From: Akkermansia sp.
GTDB taxonomy: Bacteria; Verrucomicrobiota; Verrucomicrobiia; Verrucomicrobiales; Akkermansiaceae
Direction: 5' to 3'
NCBI GenBank assembly: GCA_017517805.1
Contig: JAFWYD010000042.1
Coordinates: 1 to 64,000, forward strand
DNA length: 64,000 bases
This document shows, in pieces, positions 10,726-17,633 of the stretch. Every line of letters starts with the position of its first letter. Positions within the stretch are counted from its first letter, which is position 1. Below the pieces are notes generated by a model that saw only the letters and a list, made by a program, of their open reading frames with translations, did not search any database and was not told where the DNA came from. The translations under genes were made by a program, and so were the position numbers.

Positions 10726-11085
10726 ATGGAAAACGAAGAAATCAAGGATACCACGGTGGTTGCACCTGCTCCTACTGCTGATGCATGCGACCGTCTTACC
10801 GCTGCCCGCCAGTATGCTAGTGAGCAGTATGAGAAGATTCGCCGCGCTGCTTCTGAGCAGATGGTGCATGTGCGTGAATATGCGGACCAGGCACGTGTTC
10901 AGATTAATGAGAGCTGGGATAAGGCTCGTGAGCAGATGAATGAGGGCTGGGATAAGACCTGCTCTGCAGCCAAGGAATACCACAAGGCCGGAGAGGCATA
11001 CGTGAAGGAGAACCCGACGGGTAGTGTGCTGGGCGCTCTTGGCGTAGGTGTTCTTATCGGCTTGCTTCTGGGTGGTCGCCGCTGA
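10726..11085 (+). CDS. YqjD/ElaB-like (DUF883) membrane-anchored helical protein
   Basis: 119 residues: a charged, mostly helical body (QYASEQYEKIRRAASEQM; two near-repeats of INESWDKAREQ/MNEGWDKT) and a C-terminal glycine-rich membrane helix (GALGVGVLIGLLLGGRR). This is the layout of YqjD/ElaB proteins, which anchor to the inner membrane by the C-terminus and in E. coli bind stationary-phase ribosomes. The ATG at 10726 is used because the in-frame upstream codon lies at the promoter. It begins a three-gene set mirroring yqjD-yqjE-yqjK of enterobacteria. Confidence 0.75.
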   Translation: MENEEIKDTTVVAPAPTADACDRLTAARQYASEQYEKIRRAASEQMVHVREYADQARVQINESWDKAREQMNEGWDKTCSAAKEYHKAGEAYVKENPTGSVLGALGVGVLIGLLLGGRR

Positions 11086-11120
11086 TAGGCGATCGATTCT
11101 CGGAAGACTGAAATATAGTC

Positions 11121-11555
11121 ATGTTTTCGCTTTTCAGGCAGAAGGAGCAGCATTCGTTGCTCAAGAGTGAGGCTGTGTCGGTAGTCCGGCAGGTTCGCTC
11201 TGTGGCTCAGCGCGCGGTGGAACACACCAGCGCGCTGGGGGCTCTTTTTTCTGCGGAGGTGAAGGAATATGCATCTGTTCAGGTGTGCCGCCTGGCAATG
11301 GTGGCAGCGGCCTGCGTGTTGCTGCTCGGGGCTTATCTGCTGCTGTGTGCGCTGCTGGTGGTGGTGCTTCTGGTGTGGATGCCGCTTGCCTGGGCGCTGG
11401 GATGCGTGTTTCTGCTGAACCTGGCAGTAGCTGTTTGTCTGCTACTGCTTGTGAAATACACGGCAGGCAAGAAACTCGCCCCCGCCACGGTGGAAGAACT
11501 TAAAAACGATTGGCAATGTCTCAAGCTTCTCTGCAAGGAAAACAAAGAGCACTGA
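11121..11555 (+). CDS. YqjE-like (phage holin superfamily III) membrane protein
   Basis: 144 residues with two long transmembrane helices (about residues 58-82 and 85-110, LAMVAAACVLLLGAYLLL and VFLLNLAVAVCLLLLVKYT) between charged ends. This is the typical form of the YqjE/DUF1469 family. Function is unknown; the family travels with YqjD-like proteins. Its TGA overlaps the next ATG (TGATG), so the two are translationally coupled. Confidence 0.7.
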   Translation: MFSLFRQKEQHSLLKSEAVSVVRQVRSVAQRAVEHTSALGALFSAEVKEYASVQVCRLAMVAAACVLLLGAYLLLCALLVVVLLVWMPLAWALGCVFLLNLAVAVCLLLLVKYTAGKKLAPATVEELKNDWQCLKLLCKENKEH

Positions 11556-11887
11556 TGCGCGTGGCTGAGAGCCGTGTGTCGGTGTTGGATGCGGTCGGGG
11601 CGACACGCAGTCATGCGGTTGCCTGCGTGAGGGCTTTGCCCATTTCTCCATCGTTGCTGATGAAGCTGGGCGCAGCGGCAGGAGCAGCGGCTTCTGTGGC
11701 TGGCTTTGTGGCTTCCTTGCGCCGTAAAAAGAAACTCGCAGAGATGAAGGTATCCAGCTCTTCATCATATACATCATTGCTGCCTATGGTGCTTCAGTTG
11801 GCTGCACCTGTGCTCCTTCCCCTTCTTCAGGGGATGTTGAAGAAGATTTCCAATCCCCCCAAGGAGGGAAAGACAGTCAATTTCTGA
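11555..11887 (+). CDS. YqjK-like small protein
   Basis: About 110 residues from the ATG at 11555 in a TGATG overlap; in-frame starts at 11510 (TTG) and 11516 (ATG) would lie deep in the previous gene. It is basic and helical with an alanine/glycine-rich hydrophobic stretch (KLGAAAGAAASVAGFVASLRR) and a second hydrophobic segment near 85-100. The assignment to YqjK rests mainly on position after YqjD- and YqjE-like genes and on its RR/KKK-flanked hydrophobic segment. Confidence 0.55.
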   Translation: MRVAESRVSVLDAVGATRSHAVACVRALPISPSLLMKLGAAAGAAASVAGFVASLRRKKKLAEMKVSSSSSYTSLLPMVLQLAAPVLLPLLQGMLKKISNPPKEGKTVNF

Positions 11888-11904
11888 GATAAGACGAGCT
11901 GTAA

Positions 11905-13059
11905 ATGAAAAAGGTTTTTGTATCAGGAGCCTTCAATGTGCTTCATGCCGGGCATATCCGTTTTTTTGAGGATGCAAGAGCTCTGGGGAATTACCTGATT
12001 GTATCGTATCCCCCGGCAGATCTGCTCTGGAAGCTGTACGATAAGAAATCTGTGCTCGATGATGCGGATAAAAAGGCGGTGATTTCTGCGCTGAAGATGG
12101 TGGATGAAGTGATTGAATCCACCGATGAAGATGTGGCGTTGTCGTTCAAGAGCGCATTCCGGAAGGTGGCACCGCAGATTCTGGCCGTTACAGAAGATGA
12201 TATGTTCATTGAGCAGAAACGGCGTTTCTGTGAAGAGAATCATGCGGAGTTGGTTGTGCTGAAGAAGACTCAGCCCGAGGGGGAGCAGCTCACCAGCACT
12301 CAGGTGCTTTCTCGTGTCAAGGCACCGCTGCATGCACCATTGCGGGTGGATTTTGCCGGCGGGTGGCTTGATGTGCCGGAAAACGCACTCCCTGGTGAAT
12401 ATATTGTCAACTGTTCGATATCTCCCACCGTTTCGCTGAAGGACTGGGCGTACCGCCAAGGTGCAGGTCTTGGCGGCAGCGGTGGCTGGAGTGTGTTGAA
12501 TGGCTGGGATCCGGTTGCTTCCGAACTTGGACTTGGGGTTGGCTGGCAGGACCCGGCCGTCATCGCTGAGACGGGGGCCTGCGTGTGGAAATCCGGTCCG
12601 AAACCGGTGCTGGATTTCAAGAATACCGGAGAGTTTCTCAAGGGGCGCATGGCCGTGTATGATACCTGCGTGAAGCACTATACGCCAGGGTTCGCCGGGT
12701 ATGAACGTCCGTTTGACCGCATTGCAAAAGCTGCCCGCATTGCACGCCTGGGGGTGCAGCAGCAGGATGTATCTGTCCTCGCCGTTGCAGTGCAGATGAG
12801 TTACCAGCTTCAGCAGGAGGAAGGGATGCTGCCCCTGCCGGATGTAGGTGGCCAGCTTGCGCATAAATACTGCGGTGGTGGCCATGGGGGCTACGCTCTC
12901 TATCTGTATGAAACGCAGGAGCAGCGCGATGCTGCAGTAGATGGCTGTGAGGACATGTACCCCGTGGAGCCCTATTGCCGTACTTTCGGCAAGGATGAGC
13001 AGGTGCATTGGGACCCCCGCTTCCTCGAGCGTCTCCGCAAGCGGGGGGTAATCAAGTGA
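11905..13059 (+). CDS. Fusion of a nucleotidyltransferase domain with a GHMP sugar-kinase-like domain
   Basis: 384 residues. Residues 1-135 are a cytidylyltransferase-like domain (FVSGAFNVLHAGHIRFFEDA holds the HxGH motif; LTSTQVLSRV sits near the domain end). Residues about 143-345 look like a GHMP kinase: RVDFAGGWLDVPE matches the N-terminal motif of fucose/heptose kinases, GLGGSGGWSVLNG resembles the phosphate-binding loop, and KYCGGGHGGYALYLYE the C-terminal motif. Such a protein could phosphorylate a sugar and then activate it to an NDP-sugar, as HldE does with a PfkB-type kinase. The substrate (heptose, fucose or other) is unknown. It heads a four-gene polysaccharide cluster. Confidence 0.7.
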   Translation: MKKVFVSGAFNVLHAGHIRFFEDARALGNYLIVSYPPADLLWKLYDKKSVLDDADKKAVISALKMVDEVIESTDEDVALSFKSAFRKVAPQILAVTEDDMFIEQKRRFCEENHAELVVLKKTQPEGEQLTSTQVLSRVKAPLHAPLRVDFAGGWLDVPENALPGEYIVNCSISPTVSLKDWAYRQGAGLGGSGGWSVLNGWDPVASELGLGVGWQDPAVIAETGACVWKSGPKPVLDFKNTGEFLKGRMAVYDTCVKHYTPGFAGYERPFDRIAKAARIARLGVQQQDVSVLAVAVQMSYQLQQEEGMLPLPDVGGQLAHKYCGGGHGGYALYLYETQEQRDAAVDGCEDMYPVEPYCRTFGKDEQVHWDPRFLERLRKRGVIK

Positions 13060-13070
13060 AGTTGTAAGAT

Positions 13071-13490
13071 ATGGCAAAGGTTTTTGTATCTGGTTGTTTT
13101 GATGTGTTGCATAGCGGGCATATTGCCTTCCTGGAGGAGGCAGCCAGCTACGGTGACGTGTATGTTTCCATCGGGTCCGATGCTACTGTGATGGCTTTGA
13201 AGAACCGGAAGACGATGTACAATGAAGCTGAGCGCAAGTATATGCTGGAGGCTATCCGCTTTGTCAAGAAGGTCTATATCGGCCCGGATACGGGTAAGAT
13301 TCTGGATTTTGCACCCTTGCTGGATGAGGTGAAACCGGATATCTTCTTTGTGAATTCCGATGGTACAAGCGATGAGAAGAAAGCATTTGTTGAAGGGAAG
13401 GGGATTCGTTACGTGACGAGTTCCCGTATACCGCACGCAAATCTGCCTGAACGTTCAACCACGAGTATCCGCCAATCTTTGAACAAATGA
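13071..13490 (+). CDS. Cytidylyltransferase-like protein (TagD/RfaE C-terminal type)
   Basis: 139 residues with FVSGCFDVLHSGHIAFLEEA (HxGH) at the N-terminus and RSTTSIRQSL at the C-terminus, the nucleotide-binding signature of glycerol-3-phosphate/heptose cytidylyl- or adenylyltransferases. It closely resembles the first domain of the preceding fusion, so the two are probably a tandem duplication. It begins 11 bases after it and overlaps the cupin gene by four. The substrate is unknown. Confidence 0.8.
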   Translation: MAKVFVSGCFDVLHSGHIAFLEEAASYGDVYVSIGSDATVMALKNRKTMYNEAERKYMLEAIRFVKKVYIGPDTGKILDFAPLLDEVKPDIFFVNSDGTSDEKKAFVEGKGIRYVTSSRIPHANLPERSTTSIRQSLNK

Positions 13491-13861
13491 AAGAGTCCTG
13501 TATTACATACTATGTAGGCGAGAAGGGAACTCGCCCCTGGGGTGAGTGGCAGGTGCTGGACTTGCAGTCGCATGTGGTTGTCAAGAAGCTGCTTGTGTAC
13601 CCGGGTGGGCGTATATCACTCCAGAAACACCAGCATCGCACAGAGCGTTGGATTGTGACAGAGGGGGTGGCCAAGGTGCGCTGTGACAACAATGTGATGC
13701 ATCTGAGTGTGGGGGAATCAATCGTGATTCCCAGTGGTAGCCTGCATCGCCTCAGTAATCAGGGGACTGCTCCCCTGGCATTGATTGAGGTGCAGATTGG
13801 TAAGATTCTTTCCGAAGAGGACATCGAGCGCTTTGCCGATGATTACGACAGAGTGGATTAA
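13487..13861 (+). CDS. Cupin of the mannose-6-phosphate isomerase type II family
   Basis: 124 residues forming one cupin: RPWGEWQVLD at the start, LVYPGGRISLQKHQHRTERWIVTEG with the metal-binding His/Glu set, and SIVIPSGSLHRLSN with the second-motif His. This is the C-terminal domain of ManC/AlgA found as a stand-alone protein, expected to interconvert fructose-6-P and mannose-6-P or a related sugar phosphate. An ATGA overlap ties it to the nucleotidyltransferase gene. Confidence 0.85.
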   Translation: MKESCITYYVGEKGTRPWGEWQVLDLQSHVVVKKLLVYPGGRISLQKHQHRTERWIVTEGVAKVRCDNNVMHLSVGESIVIPSGSLHRLSNQGTAPLALIEVQIGKILSEEDIERFADDYDRVD

Positions 13862-13881
13862 ACTTCAGCGCATTGTTGTAT

Positions 13882-14766
13882 ATGAGCGATACTAAACTAC
13901 ATCCGGCATGGGAGAGGGTAGATGGAATCCTGGTGGTCAATCTGGATACCAGCCCCGAACGTATGGAAAAATTCATGGCCGACAATGCCACGGCCTTGCC
14001 TATGCACAAAGTTCACCGCCTGAGTGCAGTAATGGGGCGCGCTCTTCCCAGTTACGGTAAGGCACCTTGGTTCACAGACCGCACCGGCGAACGAGCTTCG
14101 TATTGGGGTGGGGCAGGTGGGTGTGCTTTGTCGCACGCCAAAGCAATTGCCAGAGCCAAGGCAGAAGGCTGGCGCAATGTGCTCATCATGGAGGATGACG
14201 TGTTGACTGGGCAGCATCCGGATGCCCTGGCCATGCTGGATTATGCCTTGCAGAACCTGACGGGCGATTACATGCTGTATTTTGGCTACAGCCGTCCGAC
14301 TCCGTATGGAAGCAGCGTGCAGAAATCGGGTGACCATGCTCTCTGGCAAGTGGAGGGAGTCTTGTCAACCTTTGCCTATCTGGTGCCGCAGAGTATGTAC
14401 GACCGCCTGCTGGCCATCATGCCCACAGAGGAAAATATCTGGGAATGGATGTCGATACACCGTGCTATTGATACGTTCTACAAAGATACTGCTGCCAGTC
14501 TGCCCGGTGTGAAAATCTACGCCATTCAGCCCGACCTGGTGGTGCATATTGATGGGATGTCGGATGTGAGCGGTACTTCCATCACCTATACAGACAGGTA
14601 CGATAATTCTTTGACCCCGCACAGTTATAGAACGCTCTCCGGGCTTATGCATGTGATAAGTGCACCGCTGAGACGCCTCAAAGTGAAGCTGAACTCGATT
14701 CGCACACACCGCCGGGCGTTGCGTGGTGGACTGCCGGGGTCGCGCAAACGTCGCAAAAAGCATTAA
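13882..14766 (+). CDS. Glycosyltransferase family 25 (LPS/polysaccharide)
   Basis: About 294 residues. The GT25 pattern is clear: DGILVVNLDTSPERMEKF near residue 14, GGAGGCALSHAKAIARAKAEGW near 75 and the metal-binding IMEDDVLTG near 103. GT25 enzymes add galactose or similar sugars to LPS cores. The ATG at 13882 is preferred to a TTG three codons upstream. The C-terminal tail is very basic (RRLKVKLNSIRTHRRALRGG region), possibly for membrane association. Last gene of the cluster. Confidence 0.85.
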   Translation: MSDTKLHPAWERVDGILVVNLDTSPERMEKFMADNATALPMHKVHRLSAVMGRALPSYGKAPWFTDRTGERASYWGGAGGCALSHAKAIARAKAEGWRNVLIMEDDVLTGQHPDALAMLDYALQNLTGDYMLYFGYSRPTPYGSSVQKSGDHALWQVEGVLSTFAYLVPQSMYDRLLAIMPTEENIWEWMSIHRAIDTFYKDTAASLPGVKIYAIQPDLVVHIDGMSDVSGTSITYTDRYDNSLTPHSYRTLSGLMHVISAPLRRLKVKLNSIRTHRRALRGGLPGSRKRRKKH

Positions 14767-14801
14767 ATGAAGATTTTTTGCTCTGTTGGCATTGATTATG
14801 C

Positions 14802-14830
14802 TTGAAAAAATCGTCTAAACAGGCGATATT
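14802..14830 (+). promoter_or_regulatory. Candidate thrS promoter
   Basis: TTGAAA (14802-14807), 17 bases, GATATT (14825-14830), 20 bases before the ATG at 14851. The short leader leaves no room for a T-box or an operator like that of E. coli thrS. Confidence 0.4.
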
Positions 14831-14850
14831 AGGGGCTCACTTAGCAAGAT

Positions 14851-16773
14851 ATGTCTGAACCGAAAGAACGCAAGACCCTGGAAGAACGCAACCAGGCAAG
14901 CGACCTTGAGCGCCTGCGCCACTCTTGTGCGCATGTGCTGGCCGCTGCCATTTGCCGAATCTGGCCCCAGGCCCAGCTGGCCGCAGGTCCCGCCATTGAG
15001 AATGGCTTCTATTACGACATTGAACTTGATCACAATATCTCCACCGCTGAGTTTGAACAGATTGAGGCGGAAATGAAGAAAATTGTCAAGGAAAACCAGA
15101 CTTTCGAACGAACTACCGTGACTCGTGATGAGGCTATGGCCCTTGCCCAGAGCGGTGAGCTTGGTGCCGGCGGTCCCCGCAACACTCCCTCCAAGTTCAA
15201 GGTGGATTTGCTCAACCGTATCCCTGAGGGGGAGGAGATTTCCATCTTCCGCAATGGAGAGTTCACAGACCTCTGTGCAGGCCCGCATGTGGGCCGCACC
15301 GGTAATTGCAAGGCTTTCAAGATTATGAGCGTGGCTTCTGCCTACTACATGGGCGATGCCAGTGGTCCGCGTCTGCAGCGCATATATGGCACCTGTTTCC
15401 CGAACCGCACCCAGCTCGATGAGCACCTGGCTCGCCTGGAGGAGGCCAAGAAGCGCGACCACCGCCGCCTGGGGCGTGAGATGGGGCTCTTCACCATCGA
15501 TGAGATGGTCGGGCAGGGGCTCGTGCTCTGGAAGCCGAAAGGTTCTATCATCCGCCGCGAGCTCCAGGACTTCATCACCGAGGAACTCGACCGCATCGGA
15601 TACTCCCAGGTGTATACCCCCAATATCGGTAAGCTGGACCTCTATATGACCTCCGGCCACTGGGAGCACTACAAGGAAAGCCAGTTCCCGCCGATTCCGG
15701 ACCCGGATGACTTCAAGCGCCTGCGCGATGAGAATGCCTCCTGCGCCGACCTGTTCAACGCGCTGGATACCCGCACTATCAGCGGTTTCATGCTCAAACC
15801 CATGAACTGCCCGCACCACATCCGCATCTACGCGAATGACCCGCATTCCTACCGCGACCTGCCGGTGCGCCTTGCTGAGTTTGGCACTGTGTACCGTTGG
15901 GAGCAGAGCGGTGAGCTGGGCGGTATGACCCGCGTGCGCGGCTTTACCCAGGACGATGCGCATATTTTCTGCCGTCCCGACCAGATCAAGGCAGAGGTGC
16001 AGCAGTGCATCGGTATCGTGAAGCATATTCTCGGTACCTTGCAGATGAATGATTTCCGTGTGCGTCTTTCTCTGCGCGACAAGGATTACACCGACCCGAA
16101 GTACGTGGGCTCCATCGAAAACTGGAAGCTCTCCGAGCAGGCGCTGCGGGAGGTGCTCAGCGAGGAAGGCTTCGACTTTATCGAGGCTGAGAATGAAGCC
16201 GCCTTCTATGGACCGAAGATTGACTTCATCGTGCGCGATGTGATTGGCCGCGACTGGCAGCTGGGTACGGTGCAGGTTGACTACAACCTGCCGGAGCGCT
16301 TCGACCTCACATACACCGGGGCTGATAACAAGCCGCATCGCCCGGTGATGATTCACCGCGCCCCCTTCGGCTCCATGGAGCGCTTTACTGGTCTGCTTAT
16401 CGAACACTTTGCCGGTAAGTTCCCGACCTGGCTTGCCCCTGAGCAGGTGCGTGTGCTTCCGATTTCTGACAAGGTGGCTGATTTTGCCGAACAGGTGCGT
16501 GCCAGACTTGCCGCTAAGTTTGTGCGAGTGAAGCTCGATGATGCTCCCGATAAGATTGGAGCCAAGATTCGCAATGCCCGTCTGGACCGCGTGCCGTACA
16601 TGATTGTGGTCGGCCAGCGCGAGGCAGAGGAGGGCAAGGTCTCCATCCGCCACCGCGAGCTCGATGTGATCGGTACCATGGCGGTAGACGAGTTCATCAC
16701 CGCTCTCGAGTCAGAAATCAGCCAGCGTCTTATCCGCCCGGCTCTCCAGCCCGAAGTAAAGGAACAAGCATAA
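14851..16773 (+). CDS. thrS: Threonyl-tRNA synthetase lacking the TGS domain
   Basis: 640 residues. It starts almost directly with the editing domain (HSCAHVLAAAICRIWP at residue 25; DLCAGPHV), without the ~60-residue N-terminal TGS domain of E. coli ThrS. The catalytic core holds the three zinc ligands: Cys in MLKPMNCPHH, His in DDAHIF and His in MIHRAPFGSMERF. A ~30-residue insertion (ESQFPPIPDPDDFKRLRDEN region) precedes motif 2, and an anticodon-binding domain ends the protein. It charges tRNA-Thr. infC follows after 79 bases containing a strong hairpin. Confidence 0.95.
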   Translation: MSEPKERKTLEERNQASDLERLRHSCAHVLAAAICRIWPQAQLAAGPAIENGFYYDIELDHNISTAEFEQIEAEMKKIVKENQTFERTTVTRDEAMALAQSGELGAGGPRNTPSKFKVDLLNRIPEGEEISIFRNGEFTDLCAGPHVGRTGNCKAFKIMSVASAYYMGDASGPRLQRIYGTCFPNRTQLDEHLARLEEAKKRDHRRLGREMGLFTIDEMVGQGLVLWKPKGSIIRRELQDFITEELDRIGYSQVYTPNIGKLDLYMTSGHWEHYKESQFPPIPDPDDFKRLRDENASCADLFNALDTRTISGFMLKPMNCPHHIRIYANDPHSYRDLPVRLAEFGTVYRWEQSGELGGMTRVRGFTQDDAHIFCRPDQIKAEVQQCIGIVKHILGTLQMNDFRVRLSLRDKDYTDPKYVGSIENWKLSEQALREVLSEEGFDFIEAENEAAFYGPKIDFIVRDVIGRDWQLGTVQVDYNLPERFDLTYTGADNKPHRPVMIHRAPFGSMERFTGLLIEHFAGKFPTWLAPEQVRVLPISDKVADFAEQVRARLAAKFVRVKLDDAPDKIGAKIRNARLDRVPYMIVVGQREAEEGKVSIRHRELDVIGTMAVDEFITALESEISQRLIRPALQPEVKEQA

Positions 16774-16780
16774 ACTTTCC

Positions 16781-16820
16781 GCAGCAGCATGGGGTGGACC
16801 GTGTGCCACCCCGCTGCTGC
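16781..16820 (+). promoter_or_regulatory. Strong hairpin in the thrS-infC spacer
   Basis: GCAGCAGC-AT-GGGGTGG pairs with CCACCCC-GCTGCTGC around a short loop, a 15-base-pair stem with a 2-base bulge. No T-tract follows, so it is not a standard terminator. Its position 32 bases before the infC GTG suggests RNA processing or translational control of IF-3. Confidence 0.5.
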
Positions 16821-16852
16821 AGAACCCCAGGACTAACCAAGAACACACACAA

Positions 16853-17518
16853 GTGGCAGCCCCCCAGAAACCCAATAACTCCGCCAACAACCGCTCCCAG
16901 CGTGATAAGGGCGGCAATAAAGCACCGCAGATTCGTGTCAATGACCGTATCCGCGCTCCGAAGGTCCGAGTCGTCACCGCCAAGGGAGACCAGCTCGGTG
17001 TCATGGCAACCCGCGATGCTCTCGCCAAAGCCAAGGAAATCGGGCTTGACCTCGTGGAGGTCGCGCCCAATGCCGACCCGCCCGTATGCCGACTTATCGA
17101 TTACGGTAAGTTCAAGTACATGCAGGCCAAACTGCAGAAGAACAACAAGTCCAAAGTGACCAAGATGAAGGAGGTGAAGCTCCGCGTCGGTACCGATGTG
17201 AATGACTACAACGTCAAGATGGCGCGTACCGAGCAGTTCCTCGACCATGGTCACAAGGTGCGCTTCCAGTTGCGCTTCCGCAACCGAGAGAATGCACACC
17301 GCGAACTGGGGCTGGAGGTCATGGCCAAGGTGGTGGAGGATATGAAGACGATGGGCCAGGTGGACCAGGCGGCCAAGCTCGCCGGGAATACCGTGACCAT
17401 GGTGCTTGCTCCGCTGCCCGCAAACCAGCGTGTGAAGAAGTTCAAGAAGTACGAAGAATCTGATTTCGATGCCGAGTCTGAGGAGTTTGATGCTACCGAT
17501 GACCTGGGCGAGGAATAA
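16853..17518 (+). CDS. infC: Translation initiation factor IF-3
   Basis: 221 residues. A disordered N-terminal tail (about 1-27) precedes RVNDRIRAPKVRVV, the IF-3 N-domain. The linker YMQAKLQKNNK and C-domain VKLRVGTDVNDYNVKMARTEQFL and RFRNRENAH follow. It ends in an acidic extension rich in Glu/Asp. IF-3 checks start-codon pairing and keeps subunits apart. The start is GTG with no Shine-Dalgarno; many infC genes use rare AUU or other weak starts for self-control. rpmI and rplT, its usual neighbours, do not follow. Confidence 0.95.
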   Translation: MAAPQKPNNSANNRSQRDKGGNKAPQIRVNDRIRAPKVRVVTAKGDQLGVMATRDALAKAKEIGLDLVEVAPNADPPVCRLIDYGKFKYMQAKLQKNNKSKVTKMKEVKLRVGTDVNDYNVKMARTEQFLDHGHKVRFQLRFRNRENAHRELGLEVMAKVVEDMKTMGQVDQAAKLAGNTVTMVLAPLPANQRVKKFKKYEESDFDAESEEFDATDDLGEE

Positions 17519-17551
17519 TACAATTCCCGTACTTCACCAAGGATTTATCAG

Positions 17552-17587
17552 CACTCCGGCGGTAATTGGCCGCCGGAGTGTTTTATT
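17552..17587 (+). terminator. Intrinsic terminator after infC
   Basis: An 11-base stem (CACTCCGGCGG ... CCGCCGGAGTG) with a 7-base loop and TTTTATT tail. Confidence 0.9.
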
Positions 17588-17588
17588 G

Positions 17589-17616
17589 TTGACATTCAAT
17601 CTGGTTATTTTAGAAT
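17589..17616 (+). promoter_or_regulatory. Promoter of the acyltransferase gene
   Basis: Consensus TTGACA (17589-17594), 16 bases, TAGAAT (17611-17616), immediately after the infC terminator. The ATG at 17634 follows an AGGAGAGG that would be only partly on the transcript if initiation is at about 17623. Confidence 0.7.
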
Positions 17617-17633
17617 CAGGAGAGGATTCGAAT

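Noticed and set aside
14767..14850. Possible T-box or thrS operator upstream of thrS
   Set aside because: The spacer is 84 bases with a promoter inside it. No T-box sequence or tRNA-like fold fits.
14815..16653. A 612-codon open frame antisense to thrS
   Set aside because: Shadow of a well-conserved synthetase; no start signal or domain.
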